This document shows positions 42,720 through 51,827 of a DNA stretch of 64,000 bases, in pieces. The position numbers and the translations under genes are program-made. The notes beneath the pieces were generated by a model. The model was not told the DNA's origin and did no database searches. It saw only the letters and a program-made list of their open reading frames with translations. The first letter of the stretch is position 1, and each line of letters starts with the position of its first letter. This stretch comes from Acidimicrobiales bacterium (GTDB taxonomy: Bacteria; Actinomycetota; Acidimicrobiia; Acidimicrobiales; JAUJNH01). The stretch spans positions 91,432 through 155,431 of the forward strand of contig JAUJNH010000008.1 of NCBI GenBank assembly GCA_030448245.1. Reading direction: 5' to 3'.

Positions 42720-43585
42720 GCCCCCTCGCCGCCGCGCTCCTGGGCGCGCTCACGGTCGCCGGGCTCACCCTCGCGGCGGCCGGCTGGCGCGGTCTCCTGC
42801 CGTCGCTGGGCGGACCGGTCACGCTGCCGACCTCCGTCGACCTGCTGCAGCGGATCGTCCTGGCGATGGCCGGGTTCGTCCTGGCCTTCGTCGTCACGGG
42901 CTGGGTGGTCGCAGCCGGCTACGTGGCCTTTGGGGCGGCTGCCATCCCCACGCTGCGCCGGTCGAAGCGGGCGCGGAGCGACGCCATCGACCGGGTCGAG
43001 GCCATCGCCACGTGGACCGAGAGCCTGAGCGACACCGTGCTGTCGGGGGCCGGCCTGCGCAAGGCGCTCGTGCTGTCGGCGCGGGTGGCTCCGGCACCGA
43101 TCCATGAGGAGGTGCGCCGCATGGCCCAGCGGCTCGAGCACGAGTCGGTCGAGTCGGCCCTGGGGGGCCTCTCCTCCGACCTGGCCGACCCGGCCGCCGA
43201 CATGGTCATCGTCTCGCTGCTGCTGGCCATGCGCTCGCCGGCCGGCGGCCTGAACGAGGTCCTCACCTCCGTGGCCCGGACGGCCCGAGACGCCGCAGCC
43301 ATGCAGCGCCGGATCGAGGCCAGCCGGGCCCGGACCTACGCCCAGAGCCGCATCGTCTCAGGGACCAGCATCGTGTTCATCCTTGGTCTCGTGCTGTTCC
43401 GCCGCGAGTTCCTGCGCCCCTATGACGACCTGGTCGGCCAGGTGGTGCTGCTGGTCGTGGGCGGCTTCTTCGCGGTGTCAGGCGTCGCCATGTACCGCCT
43501 CGGTCGGCCGCGGGTGGCGGTGCGGCCCTTCGGCCGGGTGCAGCGGGTGGCCGAACGGCGGCCGGCCGGGGTGGACCAGCCGTGA
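42716..43585 (+). CDS. tadB: Tad platform membrane protein TadB
   Basis: The 289-residue protein from ATG 42716 has two N-terminal TM segments and a T2SSF-type cytoplasmic domain (IDRVEAIATWTESLSDTVLSGAGLRKAL..SPAGGLNEVLTSVARTARD). C-terminal TM helices are IVSGTSIVFILGLVLF and QVVLLVVGGFFAVSGVAMY. It forms the inner platform with TadC. The 802-residue ORF in the track begins inside tadA and is mostly shadow. Coupled to both neighbours. Confidence 0.93.
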   Translation: MSPLAAALLGALTVAGLTLAAAGWRGLLPSLGGPVTLPTSVDLLQRIVLAMAGFVLAFVVTGWVVAAGYVAFGAAAIPTLRRSKRARSDAIDRVEAIATWTESLSDTVLSGAGLRKALVLSARVAPAPIHEEVRRMAQRLEHESVESALGGLSSDLADPAADMVIVSLLLAMRSPAGGLNEVLTSVARTARDAAAMQRRIEASRARTYAQSRIVSGTSIVFILGLVLFRREFLRPYDDLVGQVVLLVVGGFFAVSGVAMYRLGRPRVAVRPFGRVQRVAERRPAGVDQP

Positions 43586-44448
43586 TCCGCGCCGTGGTCT
43601 GCGGGTTGCTCCTCGCCGCCGGCGCCTGGTGTGTGCTCCGCGGCCTCTTCCCGCCGAGGGCCAGCCTCGAGCACAGCCTGGCCGAGGTCCCGGCAGCCGA
43701 GCGGGAGGCGTCGCCGGGCACCCAGCTCCGGAACCGCTGGGCCCGCCTCGCCCTGCGGCTGCTCAGGCTGAGCCGAGCCGATCCTGTCTCCCTCCGTCAG
43801 GACCTCGCCGTCACGGGCACCTCGATCGGCGAGCACGCCACCGACCGGCTGACAGCCGGGGCGCTCGGCGCCGTCACGTCCGGGGCCGTCCTCGTGATCA
43901 TCGGGCAGACCGACCCGCTCCTGCTCGTCGGGGCGCTGGTCGTCGGGTTCCTCGCCTTCTCACGCGAGCCGGCGTCCCGGCTGCGAGTCCGGGCAGCTCG
44001 TCGTCGGCGTGAGTTCACCGACGCCGTCACCGCGTACATCAGCCTCGTGTCGGTGTCGATCAGCGGGGGCGGCGGTGTCATGGGGGCCATGAGCGCGGCC
44101 GCCAGCTTCGGCTCCGGGTGGCCGCTCGAGCAGATCCGGTTCACCCTCGACCGGGCGGCTCAACGGAACCTGCCGCCCTGGCGCGAGCTCGAGCGCCTGG
44201 GGGACGTGCTGGGCATCCCTTCCCTGGTCGAGCTGGGCAGCGCCATGTCGCTGGCCGGCGAATCCGGGACCCAGGTCAGCGATTCGCTCGGTGCCCGCGC
44301 CCACTCGGCCCGGGCCCGCGAGCTGTCCGAGCGGCTGGCCGACGAGGAGCGCAAGAGCGAGACCCTCGGCATCCCGGTCGTGTTCATGCTCCTCGGCTGG
44401 ATGGGCTTCCTCGGCTACCCGGCGATCGCCGGCCTTCTCGCCCTGTGA
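43582..44448 (+). CDS. tadC: Tad platform membrane protein TadC
   Basis: The 288-residue T2SSF-family protein starts at GTG 43582 overlapping the tadB stop. It has TM segments near the N-terminus, at about 90-130 (LGAVTSGAVLVIIG, LLLVGALVVGFLAF) and at the C-terminus (VVFMLLGWMGFLGYPAIAGLLAL). The cytoplasmic part is RREFTDAVTAYISLVSVSISGGGGV..GIPSLVELGSAMSLAGESGTQVSDSL. It pairs with TadB as the pilus assembly platform. Confidence 0.92.
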   Translation: MIRAVVCGLLLAAGAWCVLRGLFPPRASLEHSLAEVPAAEREASPGTQLRNRWARLALRLLRLSRADPVSLRQDLAVTGTSIGEHATDRLTAGALGAVTSGAVLVIIGQTDPLLLVGALVVGFLAFSREPASRLRVRAARRRREFTDAVTAYISLVSVSISGGGGVMGAMSAAASFGSGWPLEQIRFTLDRAAQRNLPPWRELERLGDVLGIPSLVELGSAMSLAGESGTQVSDSLGARAHSARARELSERLADEERKSETLGIPVVFMLLGWMGFLGYPAIAGLLAL

Positions 44449-44544
44449 GAGGTCCGCAGGCGTAGGTCGACTGGATTACGCTGAGCTCCGGCAGGATGTG
44501 ACTCAAGATCGGCTGGCGGGATCAGCTGAGGAAGCGAGCCAACG

Positions 44545-44748
44545 ATGTACATCGAGATGGTCTCCAGAATGATGCTGCTGGTCTGGGACGTGTCGGCCGG
44601 CATGAAGCGGCGGGTGGCGCGCAACGAGCGCGGCGAGATCGGGTCGTGGATGATCATGGCTGCGGGCCTCGCCGTCGCCGCAGCCGCCGCCATCGTCGTC
44701 CTGAAGCCCTGGTTCGCGAAGAAGTCCGGCGAGATCACGAAGAACTGA
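44545..44748 (+). CDS. Flp-type pilin candidate
   Basis: A 67-residue protein with a charged leader (MKRRVARNERGEIGSW) followed by one hydrophobic helix (MIMAAGLAVAAAAAIVVLKPW) and a short basic tail. The RG-E junction before the helix resembles a prepilin peptidase site. Size and position after TadC support the major pilin, though the mature part is shorter and less typical than classical Flp. It has its own start region about 100 bases after tadC; higher expression would fit a major subunit. No prepilin peptidase gene is in the window. Confidence 0.75.
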   Translation: MYIEMVSRMMLLVWDVSAGMKRRVARNERGEIGSWMIMAAGLAVAAAAAIVVLKPWFAKKSGEITKN

Positions 44749-44759
44749 CTGGTCGGGCG

Positions 44760-45173
44760 GTGGGGCACCGACCCGGCGCGCCCGTACGGGCGAGCCGGGC
44801 GGAGCGAGGCGAGGTGACGATGCTCCTCGTGCTCCCGATGGCCGTGCTCGCCTTCATGTCGTGCGCGCACGCGGCCCTCGTCTTCCACGGTCGCTCGGTC
44901 GTCTCCGGCGCCGCCCAGGACGGGTTGCGGGCGGCCCAGATCGAGGGGGGCGGCTCGGCCGACGCCGTCAGGGAGGGCACCGAGATCCTTCGCCTGGCCC
45001 CCGGCCTCCGGAACCCCGCCATCGCCGTGCGCACCACCGACGGTGGCGACCGGATCACGGTGACCGCCACCGGTCAGGTGGTCGGCGTCATCCCGGGGCT
45101 CCTCACCGACGTGCGATCCGTCGCCTCGGGGCCGCGAGAGCGCTTCTACGCCGAGAACGAGCGGGCGCGGTGA
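44760..45173 (+). CDS. TadE-like pseudopilin 1
   Basis: GTG 44760 gives 137 residues: a leader with ASRAERGEVTMLLVLPMAVLAFMSCAHAALVFHGRSVVSGAAQDGL, then an exported domain. A Gly followed by Glu and then a hydrophobic helix is the prepilin-like arrangement of TadE proteins. The last base pairs overlap the next GTG. Likely a minor pilin involved in assembly. Confidence 0.8.
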   Translation: MGHRPGAPVRASRAERGEVTMLLVLPMAVLAFMSCAHAALVFHGRSVVSGAAQDGLRAAQIEGGGSADAVREGTEILRLAPGLRNPAIAVRTTDGGDRITVTATGQVVGVIPGLLTDVRSVASGPRERFYAENERAR

Positions 45174-45598
45174 CCGCCCGGCGCAGGCGCCAGGAGGGGG
45201 GCATGGCCGTCGTCGAGCTCCTCGTCATCTTCCCGATCATCGTCGCCTTCTTGGAGCTCATCGTGCTCGGAGGACGGGTGGCCGTGGCCCGCAGCGACGT
45301 CGCCTCGGCAGCTCGCGAGGCCGCCCGACAGGCCACGCTCGCCAACAGCCGCGGGGCGGCGCAGCGGGTCATCACCCCGGTGGCACTCGAGGCCCTGCGG
45401 GACAGGGGCTACGCCTGCGAGTCGCACACCGTCTCCCTGGGCCCGGCCACCCGGTTCGAGCGCGCCGGACGGGTCGAGGTCGTCGTCGCGTGCCACCTGA
45501 ACCTGTCCGACCTCGACCTGCTCAACCTGGCCCCGGGCGGCACGACCGTCGAGCTGGCCGTGCTCGAGCCGATCGACCGGTACCGGGTGATCGAGTGA
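45170..45598 (+). CDS. TadE-like pseudopilin 2
   Basis: A 142-residue protein with RRRRQEGGMAVVELLVIFPIIVAFLELIVLGGRVAVARSDVASAAREAAR. This is the classic TadE motif, with Glu in the hydrophobic helix and the AAREAAR stretch after it. Two Cys occur in the exported domain (YACESH, VVACHL). GTGA overlaps at both ends. Confidence 0.87.
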   Translation: MTARRRRQEGGMAVVELLVIFPIIVAFLELIVLGGRVAVARSDVASAAREAARQATLANSRGAAQRVITPVALEALRDRGYACESHTVSLGPATRFERAGRVEVVVACHLNLSDLDLLNLAPGGTTVELAVLEPIDRYRVIE

Positions 45599-46032
45599 AC
45601 GGGGTGGCGTCTCCGAGGAGGGGCAAGGGGCCCGGGCGCGACGAGCGGGGCTCGACGCTGGTGTTCTTCTCGGTCCTGTTCATCGGCCTCGCCGGCTTCG
45701 CCGGCCTGGCCTACGACGCCGGCACCCTCTTCTCCAAGCGCCGCGCAGCCCACAACCTGGCCAGCGCCGCGGCCCGAGCCGGCGCCAACGAGGTCACCGA
45801 GGAGTCGGTCCGGTCGGGGCGGCCCGAGTTGGCCGCCACGGCGGCTTCGACGGCGGTGCAGTTCGTGGCGGCGGCCGGCGGTCGGGGGAACGCGGCAACG
45901 CTGCCGCCGGACCGGGTCGAGGTGACCGTCGAGCTCGACGTCACCTTCGATTTCCTCGGCCTGTTCGGTATCGAGAGCGCCACCGTCGACGGCTCGTCGA
46001 TGGCGCGCGTCGAAGGAACGAGGCGAGGGTGA
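45595..46032 (+). CDS. TadG-like pseudopilin 3
   Basis: A 145-residue protein with DERGSTLVFFSVLFIGLAGFAGLAYDAGTLFSKRRAAHNLASAAARAGA, the N-terminal signature of TadG/TadE-like proteins. It lacks the large von Willebrand-like domain of long TadG. GTGA overlap with the preceding gene; its stop overlaps the start region of the LysM protein. Confidence 0.85.
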   Translation: MNGVASPRRGKGPGRDERGSTLVFFSVLFIGLAGFAGLAYDAGTLFSKRRAAHNLASAAARAGANEVTEESVRSGRPELAATAASTAVQFVAAAGGRGNAATLPPDRVEVTVELDVTFDFLGLFGIESATVDGSSMARVEGTRRG

Positions 46033-46811
46033 TGGCGACCGCCCCGCCCTGTCGGCTCTCCTCGCCCAGGCGCACGGCTCGAGCCGTCCTGACCACCCTC
46101 GCCCTCGCCCTCGTCGCCAGCGCCACGCTGTCCGGCGTGCTGGTGCTCGTGCATCGGGCTCTCGCCGATGGCCTCGGGGGGGAGGGCCTCCGGGCCCTGG
46201 CCATCGCCGTTCCGTTGGCCGCCTTGTGGCTCCTCCTCGCGGTGGTGGTCCTCGGCGAGCTGTGGAAGGCAGACCGGCCGGCGCGCCGCTCGAGCCCCCC
46301 CATCGCGTGGTTGCGCCGGCTGGTGGCCGGGCCACTCGAGGCCAGCCTCCTCGGGACTGGAACCCTCGCCGGCTGGACCAGCACCCGGATCGACGGCTCG
46401 CTGGCCGACCTCGAGCAGCCGGTGCCCGACTCTCGGCCGGTGTTCCGGCCCCCGGCCGCGCCAGACGGCCGGCCGGTGTTCCCTCCCCCGCCGGCAGCCC
46501 CCCCGCCGATCTCCTCGGCCGCCGTCGCCGAGGCACCGAGCTCGAGGCCCCGGCTCCCCCTGGTCCGCCCGCGCCCACCCGCTCCCCCGGCGGCTGACCC
46601 GGCCCAGCCGGCCCGCAGCCACCTGGTGCGCCACGGCGAGACGTGGTGGTCGTTGGCCGAGCTGTACTTGGGCGACGGGGGCCGGGCGAGCGTGCTCAAG
46701 CAGGTCAACGCCGGGCGCCCCCAGCCCGATGGCAGCATCGTCGATCTCAGGAGGCCGTTGCGGGCGGGGTGGACGATCGAGGTGCCGGTGGTGGAGGGCG
46801 AGAAGCCATGA
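46029..46811 (+). CDS. Membrane protein with C-terminal LysM-like domain
   Basis: The 260-residue protein has two TM helices (VLTTLALALVASATLSGVLVLV and ALAIAVPLAALWLLLAVVVLGEL). A long Pro-rich linker follows, then a LysM-like module at about 196-258 (HLVRHGETWWSLAELYLGDG..VNAGRPQPDG..PLRAGWTIEVP). Such proteins may dock the pilus machine to peptidoglycan. The LysM end and following gene start are the segment copied twice downstream. Overlaps the lipoprotein gene by four bases (ATGA). Confidence 0.85.
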   Translation: MMATAPPCRLSSPRRTARAVLTTLALALVASATLSGVLVLVHRALADGLGGEGLRALAIAVPLAALWLLLAVVVLGELWKADRPARRSSPPIAWLRRLVAGPLEASLLGTGTLAGWTSTRIDGSLADLEQPVPDSRPVFRPPAAPDGRPVFPPPPAAPPPISSAAVAEAPSSRPRLPLVRPRPPAPPAADPAQPARSHLVRHGETWWSLAELYLGDGGRASVLKQVNAGRPQPDGSIVDLRRPLRAGWTIEVPVVEGEKP

Positions 46812-47805
46812 GGGCCAGGAGCGTGGTCCAGGTGGTGCTGGCCGTGGCCGTGCTGGGCGCGGTTGCTGGGTGTCGCGGTGACCGCTCGGATCTGACCGAA
46901 CCGGCGGCGAAGGGGCCGGTGGCGCCGGTTGCCGCGGGACCCGACTTCCGGGACCCGTTCCCGAGTGGTGACCCGAAGCTGGTCGATTCCCTCGGCGGCT
47001 TCTACAGCCAGCTCCTCCGGGCTCTCGATGAGCACGTGACCGCTCCAGCGGCCCCGAGGTCGGGGTTGGAGGGTCTGGCCGTCCCGGCGGTGGTGGCCCG
47101 GGTCGAGGCCGAGCGTCAGGCCAACGTGGCTTTCGGCCAGGGGTTCCAGCGGGTGACGAAGCTGGCCAGCACACCCAGCATCCTCGGGGTCGATGTGGCC
47201 GGACCTCGGGCCACGATCCGCGACTGCACGATCGAACAGCGCACCTACGTGACCGGCCAGACCATCACCTCGTATGTGACCCGCACGGTGCAGGTGGCCA
47301 ACCACGGCGGCACGTTCCGGGCCGCGGCGGTCGAGGTGCCCCACGACGGCACGATCGGCGCCGCCGGGTATGGCTGTGCCACCAGGCGGATGGTTGAGGA
47401 CGCCGAGCGGACGGCGCGCACCATCGTGGACCTGTTCGCCCAGGCCCGCCGGCGGCCGGCGGCCGGTTTCCCGGCCGCCCTGCGGTCACCGAGGGGGCGC
47501 TTCAGAAGGAGCTGCAGGAGTCGCTGGCCAAGCAGGCGGCCAGGGGGCTGGTCATCCTGTCGCCGGCGGAGGTCACCATCAAGGTGCTGGGCTTGGACCC
47601 CCAGCTGCTCGGCACCATCGCGGTGGCGTCGGTCTGTGTGACCTACCCGCAGGGCTTGGCCACCGAGGCCGCAGCCGGTGGGGGCCGGCGGGAGTTCCTG
47701 CCTCCTGGCAGCCAGAGCCGGGTTGACTACGGCGTCCGGGTCGAACCCGGTGAGGACCCGGTCGGGATGAAGATCGTGTCCGAGGAGCTGCAGGCGTCAT
47801 GCTGA
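46808..47805 (+). CDS. Putative lipoprotein between pilus and toxin genes (one apparent frameshift)
   Basis: ATG 46808 encodes a lipoprotein signal (VVQVVLAVAVLGAVAGCRGD, lipobox Cys about residue 22) and an exported domain with IRDCTIEQRTYVTGQTITSYVTRTVQV. After RRRPAAGF the frame is lost. One extra C at 47470-47472 restores PGRPAVTEGALQKELQESLAKQ..KVLGLDPQLLGTIAVASVCVTYP..VSEELQASC, total 332 residues. The TGA overlaps the toxin ATG by seven bases. Family unrecognised. Its invariant place suggests a role in presenting or anchoring the toxin. Confidence 0.78.
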
Positions 47806-49225
47806 GCGGACGGTGCTCGACGCGGCGGCGGTGGGTGGCGGTGGTGGTTGCGGTGGTGGTGTTGGTGCCGTTGCTGGTGGTGGTGCCGGCCGGGGCGGGG
47901 GTGGGGCGGGTGGTGGTGGGGTCGGCGTGTGATGGGTCGGGTGATGGGGTGGCGTCGGGTGTGGTGGAGGAGGTGGTGTCCAGCGGGGCTGATCGGGCGG
48001 CTCGGGGGTTGGCGGAGGATGCGGGGGTGGTGTTGGCGCCGGCCCGGGCGGCGTGGCGGTGGCGGGTGCCGGTGTGTGTGGAGGTGGCCGATGACGGGGA
48101 TCCGGTGACGGTGGACCGGCGGGTGCGGGCGGTGGGCCCGCCGGTGGAGGAGCTGAACCCGGCGGCGGCCGCCTGGGAGCGGGCGGCGTTGGGCAAGGCG
48201 TTGGGTTCGTTGCGCCCCCGGTACTACCGGCCGGCGCCGTGGACCTCGCCGCGTGTCGACGGGGTGCAGGTGGTGGGGTTGGAGACGTGGTTGGCGGTGG
48301 ACCCCAAGGTGTGGGAGCCGTTCACCCAAACGTCGCGGGACGGGGAGGTGGAGGTGTCGGCCAGGGCGACGCCCCGGCGGGTGGTGTGGGAGTTCTCCGA
48401 CGGGGTGGTGGAGGTGTGTGAGGGGCCGGGGGTGCAGTGGTCGCCGGGGGCGGCCGGCCCGGCGCCGTGCGGCCGGGACTTCGCCTCGACCACCGCGGGG
48501 GAACCGCCGATGGTGCTGCAGGTCCGGTTGGAGTACGAGGTGGAGTGGAAGTCGACGATCGGCGGGTCGGGGTCGGTGGCCGAGCGGGGTGAGCCGTTCC
48601 GGGCTGAGCTGGTGGTCGGTGAGGTGCAGGCCTATCTGACCGACGGGCTGCGCCGGACGCCGCCGGCGCTGGACCCGTTGCCGCTGCCCGAGTCGACCCA
48701 GCCGATCAACGACAAGGACTGCGACTGGTCCAGCTTTTGGACTGCTCACCGAAGGACATCCTCGGCGCGGCGAAGGACGCCGCCCGGGAGGCGTGGGAGA
48801 CGGTCCGGGCGTCGGTGGTGGTGGCGGCGAAGCAGGTGTGGGAGTTCTTGAAGGGGTGCGCGGCGTTCGTGGGTGAGGTGTTCGGGAGCGTGGGGGAGAT
48901 GGTGACCCAGCTGGGGCAGCTGGCCGCCGACCCGCAGAAGTTTGTCGATGAGAAGCTGCAGCTGGCCCGGACGGTGAAGGCCGCAGTCAGCGAGGACGCC
49001 GAGGCCTTTGCCATCGAGGTCCTGGGCGGCATGGTCGACCGTGACCTGTTCAACCAGAACAAGGCGAAGTGGGCAGGCAAGCTGGCCTGCGAGGTGGCCG
49101 TCACCGTCCTCACCGGAGGGGTCGGCGGCGTCGGAGGACGCTTCGCCAAGCAGTTCGCCGACATGAACAAGTTCCTGCGCACCATCGACGACTGGCTCAG
49201 CGGCCGCCGCAACGGCAACAACGGC
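47796..49225 (+). repeat. Direct repeat, copy 1 (toxin N-terminal and pretoxin region)
   Basis: About 1.43 kb from the toxin start codon to the RRNGNNGNDPD linker is repeated at 52718-54165 in the same orientation with high identity. Differences are scattered substitutions and single-base indels. Divergence starts sharply at the Hint domain, and the tips are unrelated, as expected for tip swapping by homologous recombination. Confidence 0.9.
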
Positions 49226-50026
49226 AACGACCCCGACAGCGACGGCACTCCAGGGACGTGCCCGGCCCGGAGCTTCGGGGCGGCCACACCGGTGCTGATG
49301 GCGAACGGCGAGCGGAAGCCGATCGCGCAGGTGCAGGTCGGCGACCTGGTCCTGGCCACCGATCCGCGGGTGGGCGGAACGACGAGCGCCCGTGTGGCGT
49401 CCACGTTGCCTCACGTTGACTCGCTCGTCACTCTGACGACGTCGGCGGGCGAGGTCGTGACCACCGAGGACCACTTGTACTGGGACCTGACGGAACGACG
49501 GTGGCAGGAGGTGCAGGCGCTCCAGGTCGGTGACCGCCTTCTCGCAGCCGACGGCGACCTGGTTGTGGTTGGCGGGATCGACTGGGCGACGGTCCAGACC
49601 GCTCCGGCCTACGACCTGGAGGTCGCCGATCTGCACAGCTTCTATGTGGGCGTCGGCTCCGAGGACGTGCTGGTCCACAACGAATGCCTCGCCGATCTAC
49701 GGGACTGGCGGAGCCGCCAGTTCCAGTTCGGGAACTCAACCTTCCTGCTCGACAAGTCCGACATGACCCACATCCTCACCAGGCACCACCCGAAGTACTG
49801 GGACGGCTCACTGAAGGACAGGCAGACGTTCTTCGACGAGCGGCTCACCATCGCTGACGTCGAACGGCTCATCGAGGAGGTTGCCAAACGGAATCGTGAC
49901 GAACTGCTCGAGGTGGGGGTCGGAGTCCGCCAAGTCACGGCGACGATCGACGGGATGACCTACGTCCTCGGCGTGGGCGGTGGCCATCTTCGCCAGTTCT
50001 ACCCGCTGCCGCCGGAGGCTCCGTGA
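47799..50026 (+). CDS. Secreted polymorphic toxin with Hint pretoxin domain and EndoU-like tip (one apparent frameshift)
   Basis: One missing G at 48739-48740 (copy 2 has the extra G) joins two ORFs into 742 residues. Order: signal peptide (WVAVVVAVVVLVPLLVVVPAGAG); a domain with RPRYYRPAPWTSPRVDG and VQVRLEYEVEWKSTIGG; helical pretoxin region (FVGEVFGSVGEMVTQLGQLAADPQKF, KWAGKLACEVAVTVLTGG). A Hint autoprocessing domain follows (CPARSFGAATPVLMANGE, VTTEDHLYWDL, SFYVGVGSEDVLVHN). The 110-residue tip (MTHILTRHHPKYW..VTATIDGMTYVLGVGGGHLRQFYP) resembles EndoU-type ribonuclease toxins. It is followed by a coupled immunity candidate. Confidence 0.82.
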
Positions 50027-50490
50027 GCGTCGAGGTCAAGACCTACCTGCGTACGCCGTCAGGCCCCGTCCACATCGTCGATGTGCAGCGGTACGACGGT
50101 GATGCAGCTTGGGTGCCGGGTTCGATCGTCCTGAACGTCGACGGAGTCGAGCTCCTGTCCCACGATCTGTGGGACGACGTGAACTGGCTGTGGCCCCTGG
50201 TCGTCCAGGCGGTCGATGAGAGCCTGCGGACCGGATCCGGCGAGCGCTACTTCCCGGACCAGCCGATCTTGTTCGGAGCTAAGTCTCAGGGTTCACGGAT
50301 GCTGCTGACGGTGAAGGGCAGTTCGAGGGATCGGTCCGTCTCTGCCGATCGGGTTGAGCTTCTCCATGCCTTGGGCGCGGGCGCGCTCGCCTTTTTCGTT
50401 GAGCTCGAGCGTCTCGTGCCAGGTTCCGCAGTGATCACCTCCAAGGAGGAGTCGATAGCCCGTGGCTGGCTTGAGGACCCGCCCGGCTGA
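50023..50490 (+). CDS. Putative immunity protein for the EndoU-like toxin
   Basis: A 155-residue soluble protein starting at GTG 50023, which overlaps the toxin TGA by four bases. It has no signal peptide, as expected for cytoplasmic immunity. The sequence (VEVKTYLRTPSGPVHIVDVQRYDGDAAWVPGSIVLNVDGVELLSHDLWDDVNWLWP) matches no family I can name. Position and size are the evidence. Confidence 0.72.
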   Translation: MSVEVKTYLRTPSGPVHIVDVQRYDGDAAWVPGSIVLNVDGVELLSHDLWDDVNWLWPLVVQAVDESLRTGSGERYFPDQPILFGAKSQGSRMLLTVKGSSRDRSVSADRVELLHALGAGALAFFVELERLVPGSAVITSKEESIARGWLEDPPG

Positions 50491-50599
50491 GACCTGTCCG
50501 CGATCCGGCCTTGTTGTGGGCGTCCGTTTCCGCTTGTGCGACTTCCAGTCCCCCCGGCCCCCGGCCTCCTCCGCTCCTCTCGGCAGCCGGAGGGGCCGG

Positions 50600-50932
50600 C
50601 TCGATCGAGGTGGTGTGTCATGGTGGGACGTGGGTGGTCGTCGGCCGAGTTGTACTTGGGGGACGGCGGCCGGGCGAGCGTTGCTGAAGCAGGTGAACGC
50701 GGGGCGCCCTCAGCCGGATGGCGGCGCTGTCGATCTCAGGAGGCCGTTGCGGGCGGAGTGGACGATCGAGGTGCCGGTGGTGGAGGGGCGAGAGGCCATG
50801 AGGGCCAGGAGCGTGGCCGAGGTGCTGCTGGCCGTGGCCGTGCTGGGCGCGGTTACTGGGTGTCGCGGTGACCGCTCGGATCTGATGGGACCCTCGACGA
50901 GCGATCATTATGGCTCATTCACGCAGTTATAA
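50600..50932 (+). pseudogene. Second, damaged copy of the LysM-tail / lipoprotein-start segment
   Basis: Bases 50606-50884 match 46614-46894. The LysM part (SSAELYLGDGGRASV) is broken by frame changes. The lipoprotein start is intact (ATG 50798, MRARSVAEVLLAVAVLGAVTGCRGDRSDL) but diverges after 30 residues and stops at 50932. It marks a recombination junction just upstream of the barstar gene. Confidence 0.8.
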
Positions 50933-51457
50933 ATCTATTGAGGCCAGGGCACGCGAAGTTGGGCTACTCGATACGAGAGCTGCGCCTTTGTGCATCGTGG
51001 ATGTCGACGAGTCAGGCCTCGCCAACCTCCTCCTCTCTTCGACTCGAGATAACCCAGACTGGGCCATCATCCGAGTGCGGGGTCAGAAGTCCCACGATGA
51101 CCAACGGTTTTTGATGAGTGCTCGGCAGCCGTACAGTTCCTCTACTATTTCGGAGAGAACTGGGACGCATTCTGGGAGTGCATGATCGATCTAGGCTGGA
51201 TCGCCCGGCCGCATTTGCTTGTCGTTTTCGATCGGGCCGAACGGTTGCTGCAGGGGTCGGATCGTGGGTTTGATACGCTCATGCGCCTTCTTGCGCCGCG
51301 GAGCAAGTACTTGGCTGGTCAAGTCACGAAAGCAACGGACGATCATATCCTTGCGCAGCCGTCAATTCTTCGGGCACTGTTAGCAGTCTCGGCTTCTGAG
51401 CTTCCTTCTGTGAGACGTCGTGTGGAGGCGGCCGAGGTACACTTCAACATAGTCTGA
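50910..51457 (+). CDS. Barstar-family immunity protein, orphan (one apparent frameshift)
   Basis: The two track ORFs (50910-51185 and 51182-51457) are one gene: adding one base near 51103 (CAA run) reads SHDDQTVFDECSAAVQFLYYFGENWDAFWECMIDLGW. The YFGENWDAxxxCxxDLxW signature is diagnostic of barstar, the inhibitor of barnase-type RNases. Total 182 residues. Composition is lower in GC than the neighbours, and no barnase-type toxin is adjacent, so it is an orphan immunity gene. If the frameshift is real the protein is truncated. Confidence 0.8.
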
Positions 51458-51827
51458 GCACGGAGGTGACGTCATGACCCGTGTATTTGGTCCGGCGCGA
51501 CTGAACCTGTCTTTGCCAGCCAGACTCGAGCGGTTGCCCCAACGGCGAGGGAGTGATTGTTGATCTGAAGCGCGACGGACGCCATCGCCGCCAGTTCCAC
51601 ACGGTGGACGTGTTCAAGGATGCGCTGTTGCCGTCGTTCGTGGAGCTGGGCTTCTAGGACGACCGAGGTGCCGACCGGGACAGCTTCCGGCCACCTCTGT
51701 CAACTTCAGACGGGTGGGGGTGCTACATCCGGCCTGATGGAGTGGGCGTGCGTTTCCGCTGGCCGCGATCGCCCCGGCCCCCGCCTCCCCCGCTCCCCTC
51801 GGCGGCCGGAGGGGACGCCTCGGGTCG
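51458..51827 (+). other. Degraded intergenic segment with one tiny ORF
   Basis: No gene of normal size. A 34-codon frame at 51553-51657 (VIVDLKRDGRHRRQFHTVDVFKDALLPSFVELGF) looks like the end of a lost protein. The rest is non-coding in all frames and leads into the third copy of the LysM segment. Confidence 0.45.

Noticed and set aside
49255-49690. Intein in the toxin gene
   Set aside because: The Hint domain has no homing endonuclease and no C-terminal extein splice junction; VLVHN followed by a toxin tip is the pretoxin-Hint arrangement.
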